The notes beneath the pieces are model-generated. The model did not search any database. It saw only the letters and a list, made by a program, of their open reading frames with translations, and was not told the origin of the DNA. A program made the translations under genes and the position numbers. Below are positions 1-4,199 of a stretch of DNA of 6,113 nt, one piece after another; within the stretch, counting starts at the first letter, position 1, and each line of letters begins with the position of its first letter. The stretch is from Gallionella sp. (lineage in GTDB: Bacteria; Pseudomonadota; Gammaproteobacteria; Burkholderiales; Gallionellaceae): the NCBI GenBank assembly GCA_025362155.1, contig JANYHX010000072.1, positions 1 to 6,113 on the forward strand, given 5' to 3'.

Positions 1-681
1 GAAACGAATCAACTTTATGGGTGGACGTACAAGAGGAATGAGGCACCCAGACTAAAAGATGAAATTGACCCTTTTAACGAAGATGAACAAAATTTGATTC
101 TTGCATCGTGTAGTGATCCGCAACACAGGAATCTATTCCAATTTGCATTTTGGAGTGGCCTGCGTACCTCAGAACTAGTCGGGCTTGAATGGGGTGACGT
201 TGACTGGGTAAAAGGCGTTGTGCGCGTTTGGAAAGCCATTACGCAAGCCTCGACTGAACCAGAGGTTCCAAAAACAAGACGTGGAGAGCGCGACGTCAAA
301 TTACTTCAACCTGCTATTGAAGCCTTGCTTGAACAGAAGAAGCACAGTTATTTAGCTGGTGGCACAATATTCCTTAACCCTCTGCACAATAAGGCATGGC
401 TAGGTGATCAGGCAATTCGAAAACTCGCGTGGATACCAGCGCTACGGAAAGCCGGTCTTCGCTACCGCAATCCCTACCAAACCAGGCATACCTTTGCGAG
501 CATGATGTTATCTTCTGGCGAATCACCAATTTGGGTTGCACAGCAAATGGGGCATGCGGATACTCATATGGTATTTCGCAATTATGCCAGATGGATTCCC
601 GATCAAAATACTATGGCTGGAGATAAGGCCGTAAAGATGTTTTCTCAGCAAAACAAGAAACTCAACGGGGGATCCAAGTAG
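1..681 (+). CDS. Tyrosine-recombinase phage/island integrase, C-terminal part (5'-truncated by window edge)
   Basis: Site-specific recombinase that would integrate and excise the element lying to the left. The frame is open from base 1, so the gene starts outside the window; 226 residues are visible before the TAG at 679-681. All catalytic positions are present (numbering from base 1): Arg55 in SGLRTSEL (box I), Lys91 in PKTRRGERDV (the beta-hairpin lysine), Arg162 with HTFAS (box II), His185 in MGHAD and nucleophile Tyr195 in NYARWI. The first box II residue is Tyr159 instead of the common His (YQTR rather than HxxR), a variant I know from integrases with an N-terminal DUF3596-type arm-binding domain; that domain would be upstream. 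The gene points at the att-like site at 835-854, as expected for an integrase at the end of an island. The visible part looks intact. Family assignment is very sure; the target and the element type are inferred. Confidence 0.95.
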   Translation, partial: ETNQLYGWTYKRNEAPRLKDEIDPFNEDEQNLILASCSDPQHRNLFQFAFWSGLRTSELVGLEWGDVDWVKGVVRVWKAITQASTEPEVPKTRRGERDVKLLQPAIEALLEQKKHSYLAGGTIFLNPLHNKAWLGDQAIRKLAWIPALRKAGLRYRNPYQTRHTFASMMLSSGESPIWVAQQMGHADTHMVFRNYARWIPDQNTMAGDKAVKMFSQQNKKLNGGSK

Positions 682-685
682 AGTG

Positions 686-762
686 GTTGCGAACGGCGGT
701 TCAATTCCCTGAATTGAGTAATGTCAGAAGCCACAATATTCAACTCAAATTTGGTTCGCAAC
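686..762. repeat. Inverted repeat and nested hairpin just after the integrase stop
   Basis: Right after the integrase stop codon gttgcgaac (686-694) is matched by its exact reverse complement gttcgcaac (754-762). Inside lies a perfect 7-bp hairpin, tcaattc (701-707), cct loop, gaattga (711-717). There is no T-run after either stem, so this does not look like a simple intrinsic terminator. Lying between the integrase and the attachment site, it could be part of the intasome-binding region (arm or Xis sites). That role is inference from position only. Confidence 0.45.
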
Positions 763-773
763 TCTGATTAAAA

Positions 774-793
774 TGTCAGCATTCTGTCAGCAT
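774..793. repeat. Tandem 9-bp direct repeat, candidate integrase arm-type sites
   Basis: The sequence tgtcagcat occurs twice with an 11-bp period (774-782 and 785-793), and a partial form atgtcag occurs at 721-727. Short direct repeats spaced by about one helical turn, beside an integrase gene and 40-60 bp from the crossover core, are typical of arm-type binding sites of tyrosine integrases. The repeat is seen directly; its role is inferred. Confidence 0.45.
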
Positions 794-834
794 GCCGCTG
801 AAACCCGCATAATTACAAGGTAGAACGCGCATTT

Positions 835-854
835 AATTCCCGCCGTCTCCACCA
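835..854 (+). other. Attachment site: 3' end of a tmRNA (ssrA) or tRNA gene, remnant at element border
   Basis: The 20 bases read as the 3' end of a tRNA-like molecule: the end of a T-loop, a T-stem 3' strand cccgc, an acceptor 3' strand cgtctcc, a discriminator A and an encoded CCA. The 5' half of the T-stem (gcgca upstream) pairs with only three of the five bases, and no D-arm, anticodon arm or tmRNA body precedes it, so this is a fragment and not a functional RNA. Integrases commonly cross over in the T-arm/acceptor part and leave exactly such a duplicate at the far end of the element. The wording of the end is closest to my memory of proteobacterial ssrA 3' ends, but a tRNA with a similar acceptor cannot be excluded. 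The intact gene should lie at the other end of the element, to the left. Confidence 0.65.
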
Positions 855-896
855 TCAAACAAAAAGCTCACCCCTGCGGTGAGCTTTTTGTTTGAT
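854..896 (+). terminator. Strong rho-independent terminator, probably bidirectional
   Basis: A perfect 19-bp stem (854-872 paired with 878-896) closes a 5-nt loop, cctgc. The GC-rich upper stem gctcacc/ggtgagc is flanked by an A-run on the left arm and gctttttgttt on the right, so it should terminate transcription from either strand. On the plus strand it follows the CCA end directly, as expected for the native terminator of the tRNA/tmRNA gene; it would also stop integrase transcripts. On the minus strand it lies about 230 bp beyond the stop of the last bro gene and could end that operon. Confidence 0.85.
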
Positions 897-928
897 AGCG
901 ACACGCCGGAAATTGAATGCGCGTCCGG
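891..928 (+). repeat. Diverged direct repeat, copy A (downstream flank of terminator)
   Basis: This 38-bp segment aligns without gaps to 1064-1101 with 29 of 38 identities; the first 15 bases differ at only one position. Upstream, both copies also share an aattccc motif (835-841 and 1023-1029) and a ccctgcgg hairpin loop region (872-879 and 1044-1051). The copies therefore look like two versions of the same att-plus-terminator flank. Confidence 0.6.
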
Positions 929-1040
929 TACGGACGTGGGGTGAGTAGGGAATTCGAACAGCACTGCTGCGAGCCTACGAACGACAACGCGCATGCAGGC
1001 GCGTTGGCTGGCCAGGATGGCCAATTCCCACATCAATTCA

Positions 1041-1066
1041 CCACCCTGCGGGTGGACTTTTGTTTT
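1041..1066 (+). terminator. Weak terminator-like hairpin in the second flank copy
   Basis: The hairpin ccaccc (1041-1046), loop tgc, gggtgg (1050-1055) is followed by a T-rich tract ending in ttttgtttt (1058-1066). Its position corresponds to the strong terminator at 854-896 relative to the diverged repeat, so it may be a decayed or ancestral copy of that terminator. The stem is only 6 bp with a tight loop, so activity is uncertain. Confidence 0.4.
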
Positions 1067-1101
1067 GATATCGACACGTCGAGAGTTGAGACCGTGTCCG
1101 G
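1064..1101 (+). repeat. Diverged direct repeat, copy B
   Basis: Partner of the 891-928 segment, 173 bp downstream, 29/38 identical without gaps. It follows the weaker terminator-like hairpin and ends shortly before the last bro gene's 3' end. It suggests a duplicated border left by an earlier integration or by local duplication. Confidence 0.6.
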
Positions 1102-1128
1102 CGCAGGTGCGCAAGCGCCTCGGGCAAA

Positions 1129-1992
1129 TCAGAAAGCAGTTTTTTTATTCAGTGGTATTTTCCGTCCTATTTTTTTCTTAGCGGGAGGCAGATAATTTTC
1201 TAACGAAACCACTCTCTTGCCCGTTTTACTTTCCAATTCCAGCCGCGCTTTTTTGGCAATACTGCCGCCAGTCTTCGCGGCCGACCCATTCTCGCTCATT
1301 CCGGTAGCCTCTATGCTCTCGGCAATCTGGCGTGTGGACAATTCTGCCAGCGCGGTAAAAATCAGTTCCGCTTCGCTCATATGGTCACGCAAGTTTTGCG
1401 TCTTCAAACCTTTCATCGCCTTGTGCTGTTTTACATCTACATCGGCCCACTCCTGATGGATGATGTTGGTCAGGATCGCATGTTCCTCGCCCTCCTTGAT
1501 GTCGTGGTCCGCCCAATAATCGGTCAGTTTGTTGCGCGTTTCCTGTCCCGTCATGCGCTGCTGTATCCATTTCTCGCTGCGACCATGCTTCTGCCAAGTC
1601 TCCCTTGCGCGCTCTAACGAGCGTGCGGGGTCGGCCATTTCCTGCATCCGCTCATAACCCACTTTCGCTAACCACAACTTGATCGGCTCAGCCTTGGGGC
1701 TGGGCACAGACTGCACCAGACGCAACAGTGTTTCGGCAGTCGCCACATCCGTAAGGTAATTCTTGCCGTCTGCGGCAGGCAATTTCAGTCGGTGACAATT
1801 TGTCACCGACTCGCTGCCTTCCATACCCAGCCGCCCTTTCAGCTTGTTCCAGTATTTTCGGGCAGTCTGGTAATCGGACTGTTGGGTCAGCACCTGAATA
1901 ATGTCGATAACAGAAAACAGCCACGTCTCGGTCGCCTCGTCATACACACGGCGGATTTCGTGCTCTTCAAAAATGGCTGGCTGGGGTTGCAT
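1129..1992 (-). CDS. Bro-N domain protein (BRO family), downstream paralogue
   Basis: Full-length 287-residue protein of the Bro-N family, known from baculovirus BRO proteins and phage antirepressors and thought to bind DNA. The N-terminal Bro-N domain covers about residues 7-120: IFEEHEIRRVYDE, then the LFSVIDIIQVLT helix, YWNKLK, a TNCHRLKL strand, DGK and SPKAEPIKLWLAKVGYER. The C-terminal half has the conserved QNLRDHMSEAELIFTAL segment and a basic tail (PPAKKKIGRK) that runs nine residues beyond the paralogue's end. The ATG is supported by GGGAG 7 nt upstream, inside the end of the preceding gene; the upstream TAA directly abuts this ATG, so translation is probably coupled. It is clearly homologous along its length to the gene before it, so it arose by tandem duplication or from a related family member. 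Residues 61-69 are encoded by a DNA palindrome (1787-1811). Family is sure; the precise function (antirepressor, regulator or defence accessory) is not. Confidence 0.88.
   Translation of the reverse strand: MQPQPAIFEEHEIRRVYDEATETWLFSVIDIIQVLTQQSDYQTARKYWNKLKGRLGMEGSESVTNCHRLKLPAADGKNYLTDVATAETLLRLVQSVPSPKAEPIKLWLAKVGYERMQEMADPARSLERARETWQKHGRSEKWIQQRMTGQETRNKLTDYWADHDIKEGEEHAILTNIIHQEWADVDVKQHKAMKGLKTQNLRDHMSEAELIFTALAELSTRQIAESIEATGMSENGSAAKTGGSIAKKARLELESKTGKRVVSLENYLPPAKKKIGRKIPLNKKTAF
1787..1811. repeat. Intragenic 25-nt palindrome in the downstream bro gene
   Basis: agtcggtgacaa (1787-1798), a single central base, then its exact reverse complement (1800-1811). This is a perfect 12-bp inverted repeat that encodes most of ESVTNCHRL (residues 61-69). 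The axis falls on the middle base of Asn65 (position 1799). In the upstream paralogue a different palindrome is centred on exactly the corresponding codon. Confidence 0.9.
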
Positions 1993-2862
1993 TTATTTTC
2001 TCCCTAATTTTTTCCTGGTTGGCGGCAAATAGTTTTCTTTGCTCACCACCGGCTTACCGCTCTTGGCTTCTAACGCCTTGCGCGCATTGCCCGCCACTGC
2101 ACCGCCTTCTTTCGCGGCCTTGCGATTATCTACAAAACCTTGCGCATCCTTACGCCGCGCGATTTCCGTCGTGCCTGCTTCGCCCAGCATGGTGAAGATC
2201 AGCTCCAGATCAGTCATGTGGTCGCGCAGGTTGTTGCCGGTCTTCACCTTATCCAGCCCCTTGAGACGGCTGTGCGCATCGGGTGTTACGCCAAAGGTCG
2301 CGCGGGCGATTTCAGCGGTGAGTATGGAATATTCCTTGCCTTTCTGAACCCCGCGCTGCTTCCACTCATCAGTCAGCTCGCCGCGAATAGAGATCGAGCG
2401 CAGCCGCTTCTCGATCCACGCCTGCGGATAGCCCTTGGCTTGATACAGCTCACGAGCGCGAGTACTGGCCAGTTCCGGATTTTCGATTTCCTTTACTCTC
2501 TCATAGCCTACCTGCGCCAGCCAGCGCTTGAAAGGTTCTGCCTTGGGCGATGGGATGGACTGGATGATGCGGAACAAGGTTTCAGTATTGGCACAATCGG
2601 TATCTCGCTGTTTCCCGTCTGGCGCAACGAGTTTCAACCGTACGATTTTTTCGTACGGTTGCTCGGAACCTGCCTCCTGAGACATTTTCCGCTTGAGGTC
2701 AGACCAGTAACGCTTAGGGATAGCTGTTTCTGAAAGAATGCCCACAACATCAACAATCGAAAACCACCACTCCTCATTGTGCCAAATACGACGGATAGCT
2801 TTTTCCTGAAAGACCACAAGGTGGTTTTCCGGTACGTCTGATAACGCGGGTTTTTTACTCAT
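1993..2862 (-). CDS. Bro-N domain protein (BRO family), upstream paralogue
   Basis: Full-length 289-residue Bro-N family protein, predicted to bind DNA in the cytoplasm. It has the Bro-N domain at about residues 15-130: VVFQEKAIRRIWHNEEWWFS, IVDVVGILSET, YWSDLK, VRLKLVAPDGK, TDCANTETLFRIIQSIPS and SPKAEPFKRWLAQVGYER. A conserved C-terminal region follows, with GKEYSILTAEI, NNLRDHMTDLELIFTML, AKEGGAVAGNARKALE and a basic end. The ATG is set by a strong GGGAGG 8 nt upstream (2871-2876). The gene follows dinD after 73 nt and directly abuts the second bro gene, forming a likely dinD-bro-bro transcript. Its ribosome binding site and first codons lie in a 26-bp repeat also found ahead of dinD. Residues 68-76 are encoded by a DNA palindrome (2635-2661). 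Known relatives occur in phages and beside restriction systems; the molecular role here is unknown. Confidence 0.88.
   Translation of the reverse strand: MSKKPALSDVPENHLVVFQEKAIRRIWHNEEWWFSIVDVVGILSETAIPKRYWSDLKRKMSQEAGSEQPYEKIVRLKLVAPDGKQRDTDCANTETLFRIIQSIPSPKAEPFKRWLAQVGYERVKEIENPELASTRARELYQAKGYPQAWIEKRLRSISIRGELTDEWKQRGVQKGKEYSILTAEIARATFGVTPDAHSRLKGLDKVKTGNNLRDHMTDLELIFTMLGEAGTTEIARRKDAQGFVDNRKAAKEGGAVAGNARKALEAKSGKPVVSKENYLPPTRKKLGRK
2635..2661. repeat. Intragenic 27-nt palindrome in the upstream bro gene
   Basis: caaccgtacga (2635-2645), a ttttt centre, then tcgtacggttg (2651-2661): perfect 11-bp arms filling exactly nine codons, QPYEKIVRL (residues 68-76). The axis is the middle base of Lys72 (2648). 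The same nine-codon block in the paralogue, immediately before the KL..DGK segment, also forms a palindrome but of unrelated sequence. Confidence 0.92.
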
Positions 2863-2882
2863 AGTGTTTGCCTCCCTGACCT
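2857..2882 (-). repeat. 26-bp repeat with ribosome binding site and start codon of the upstream bro gene
   Basis: This segment holds GGGAGG, an 8-nt spacer, ATG AGT and the first base of the next codon. It matches 3851-3876, in the same orientation, at 24 of 26 positions. It defines the start of the bro gene beginning at 2862. The two copies are 994 bp apart and flank dinD. Confidence 0.85.
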
Positions 2883-2935
2883 TATATTATTCCCCGCCAT
2901 CGATGACCCACGCCAGCACTTGCAGGGATTGTTTT

Positions 2936-3778
2936 TCAGGGGTCGAGGGCATCAGGATTTTTAAGTGCTTTTTTCTCACTCGCTGCAAGGCGACGCTCAA
3001 CCTTTTTCACATCTTCGGCGGCGGGTAAACTCTCTGGACGAATGCCCCGTTCCAACAGCGTGTTTCTCACGGCCTCGTTGTTGGTGATGTGTTCTTTGGA
3101 GATGGCTGATTCCGTCCCCATCTGATGCTGCCGTGCATTGAAGATGGTGATCTCCGTGGCGAAGTCCTTGGCCTTGAGAATGATGGTGGGGGCGAAGTCA
3201 GCCAGCGGCCGGTTATCGGGCACCTTCCATTGCGACTTCATGGCCTGTGTGTTTTTGCCAAACAGTGCTTGATCGCCTTTGCTGCGAATGACGGCAAAAT
3301 TTTGATCGCTGCCGGTTTGCTCATAGATTACCTCAGATAGTTCTTTTTCCGTGGAGGTGAGTTTCTTGCGTGCTGACACTCGCTCGGCTTCGAGCAGCCG
3401 TTGTTCGATCTGCTCCGCCTTACGGGTCTGCATGGCGAAGTAGGTTTGAGCAAAAGCGATTTGCTGCTTTCTGGGGTCGCCGTTCTGGGCAATTAGATAG
3501 CAGGCATAACGGGTGAGCATGATGTCATCTACCTCACGCTGGCTGCCTGAGCCGAGATCGACCATTTTGTTGACATCAACAAAATGGTCTGAGATGGCCT
3601 GAGTGGATACTTCACAAGCCGTTCTCGCTTTGCTGATGACAGTTGCAAAGTTCCGCCACTCGTCGTAACCAAGCAAGTGCTGAAGGTCGCGGGCAAGCCA
3701 GAATTCGATACCGTTTTCTGCTTGCTGTGCGTGCGCTTCAAAGGTGTCGGTGAGTGATTGAACGATTTCAGTTTTCAT
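2936..3778 (-). CDS. dinD: DNA damage-inducible protein D (DinD)
   Basis: DinD of E. coli (about 274 residues) is an SOS-induced protein reported to inhibit RecA; its N-terminal domain is related to Bro-N. This gene encodes 280 residues from the ATG at 3778, chosen because GGAAGGG lies 6 nt upstream; a TTG five codons earlier would overlap that site. Recognisable family segments are IEFWLARDLQHLLGYDEWRNF (about 24-44), DHFVDVNKMVDLGSGSQREV (64-83), DDIMLTRYACYLIAQNGDPRK (about 84-105), the coiled-coil-like RLLEAERVSARKKL, then KGDQALFGKNTQAMK and ITNNEAVRNTLLERGIRPE near the C-terminus. It lies downstream of hsdR and upstream of two bro genes. A strong promoter whose spacer is filled by a LexA-like palindrome lies 150 bp upstream, fitting SOS control. 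Residues 64-73 are encoded by a 30-nt palindrome (3560-3589). Identification is confident; the activity is inherited from the E. coli protein. Confidence 0.92.
   Translation of the reverse strand: MKTEIVQSLTDTFEAHAQQAENGIEFWLARDLQHLLGYDEWRNFATVISKARTACEVSTQAISDHFVDVNKMVDLGSGSQREVDDIMLTRYACYLIAQNGDPRKQQIAFAQTYFAMQTRKAEQIEQRLLEAERVSARKKLTSTEKELSEVIYEQTGSDQNFAVIRSKGDQALFGKNTQAMKSQWKVPDNRPLADFAPTIILKAKDFATEITIFNARQHQMGTESAISKEHITNNEAVRNTLLERGIRPESLPAAEDVKKVERRLAASEKKALKNPDALDP
3560..3589. repeat. Intragenic 30-nt palindrome in dinD
   Basis: gaccattttgttga (3560-3573), a ca centre, then tcaacaaaatggtc (3576-3589). The perfect 14-bp arms fill exactly ten codons, DHFVDVNKMV (residues 64-73). The location, just before the segment LGSGSQREVDD, corresponds in the domain to the palindromic block just before KL..DGK..TD in the two bro genes. 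Confidence 0.92.
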
Positions 3779-3799
3779 GAGCAACCCTTCCAATCAATT

Positions 3800-3856
3800 T
3801 TATTGAACCCGCTTTCGACATTGGCTTGAATTCGGCCTGATCTGGTACACACTCAT
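3800..3856 (-). CDS. Possible 18-residue leader peptide ahead of dinD
   Basis: An ATG at 3856, with a GGGAGG ribosome binding site 8 nt upstream, opens an 18-codon frame ending in TAA at 3800-3802, 21 nt before the dinD ATG. The start region is the 26-bp repeat shared with the bro gene at 2862, but after Met-Ser the peptide (MSVYQIRPNSSQCRKRVQ) resembles neither bro protein nor anything I know. It could be a translated leader affecting dinD, or simply the stub of a displaced bro start. The initiation signals are strong; a function for the peptide is speculative. Confidence 0.4.
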   Translation of the reverse strand: MSVYQIRPNSSQCRKRVQ

Positions 3857-3876
3857 GGTGTTTGCCTCCCTGCCCT
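3851..3876 (-). repeat. Second copy of the bro start-region repeat, upstream of dinD
   Basis: 24 of 26 bases match 2857-2882, including the ribosome binding site, the 8-nt spacer and ATG AGT. It lies in the 5' leader of the dinD transcript, between the SOS-type promoter and dinD. Confidence 0.85.
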
Positions 3877-3927
3877 GCCTTACTCCCAGCCTGAGTCGTG
3901 GAGATCAACGTGCAGACCGATAACTGC

Positions 3928-3956
3928 ATCGTAAAGAACGATCGTTCTTATGTCAA
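3928..3956 (-). promoter_or_regulatory. SOS-type promoter of dinD with LexA-like operator between -35 and -10
   Basis: On the minus strand a perfect TTGACA (-35; 3951-3956) is followed after 17 bp by TACGAT (-10; 3928-3933). The 16-bp perfect palindrome aagaacgatcgttctt (3934-3949) fills nearly the whole spacer and contains GAACG-AT-CGTTC. That matches the Bacillus-like LexA motif (GAAC-N4-GTTC) which I recall being reported for Sideroxydans/Gallionella and related betaproteobacteria. Repressor bound there would block RNA polymerase. The transcript would start near 3921, with a leader of about 140 nt before dinD. The promoter and palindrome are seen directly; LexA as the binder is inferred from the motif and from DinD being an SOS gene elsewhere. 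Confidence 0.82.
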
Positions 3957-4199
3957 CATTCTTTTCACGCCAGAGGGAAAGAGTTAGGAGAGGCGCAACC
4001 AATCTTGTGTTTAGTTCATCCCGAGACCGGTTTTATAGACCGATTCTTTGGCGCCTACCGCGTTGAAAAAACTGAAAGGGGCGAGATTGAGTTCACAAGC
4101 TTGCGGGGGATTTTCATTCAACGCGAAGCGGCCACACATATTATGTCTTTCCCTTCTTACAGTTTCGCAAGAATTCCCTTGAGAAAAAAGTGGTCAGGC
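3957..4199. other. Intergenic stretch between hsdR and the dinD promoter, no confident gene
   Basis: No clear terminator for hsdR was found here. A 73-codon plus-strand frame begins at a TTG (4005) after AGGAGA, runs to 4226 and overlaps the hsdR 3' end; its product matches nothing I recognise and the spacing from the Shine-Dalgarno-like sequence is long, so I do not call it a gene. A 9-bp inverted repeat, cgcgttgaa (4059-4067) and ttcaacgcg (4117-4125), encloses 49 nt; one such pair is not far from chance in a stretch of this size. The region could be decayed DNA. Confidence 0.4.

Larger units (their letters stand above)
897..1128. other. Gene-free, hairpin-rich spacer between att site and bro operon
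   Basis: No credible gene: the open frames here have no ribosome binding site and no recognisable protein. The stretch carries several stems: cgtccg-gta-cggacg (922-936), caacgcgc-atgcag-gcgcgttg (985-1006), and tggcca repeated around gga just before 1023. Some of these could serve as minor terminators or as part of an unrecognised structured RNA, but I cannot assign a family. Confidence 0.5.

Noticed and set aside
159..165. Tyr for His at the first box II position of the integrase as a sign of inactivation (the coordinates given are those of box I, used as a reference point)
   Set aside because: The YQTRHT form is, as far as I recall, normal in this integrase subgroup, and the other catalytic residues are all present.
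691..702. A second GAAC-N4-GTTC match right after the integrase stop, possible LexA site
   Set aside because: The inner bases are not symmetric (gaacg-gc-ggttc), no promoter or downstream gene starts here, and the match overlaps the arm of a larger inverted repeat.
835..854. A functional tRNA or tmRNA gene at this position
   Set aside because: Only the 3' end is present; the T-stem 5' strand pairs poorly and no D-arm, anticodon arm or tmRNA domain precedes it.
917..1195. Open frames on both strands across the att-to-bro spacer
   Set aside because: They cross the hairpins and diverged repeats, lack ribosome binding sites, have arginine/alanine/glycine-rich low-information translations, and overlap the bro 3' end. 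Most likely chance.
4059..4125. 9-bp inverted repeat in the hsdR-dinD gap as possible insertion-sequence ends
   Set aside because: The enclosed 49 nt cannot hold a transposase, there is no flanking target duplication, and a 9-bp pair is not far from chance in a gap of this size.
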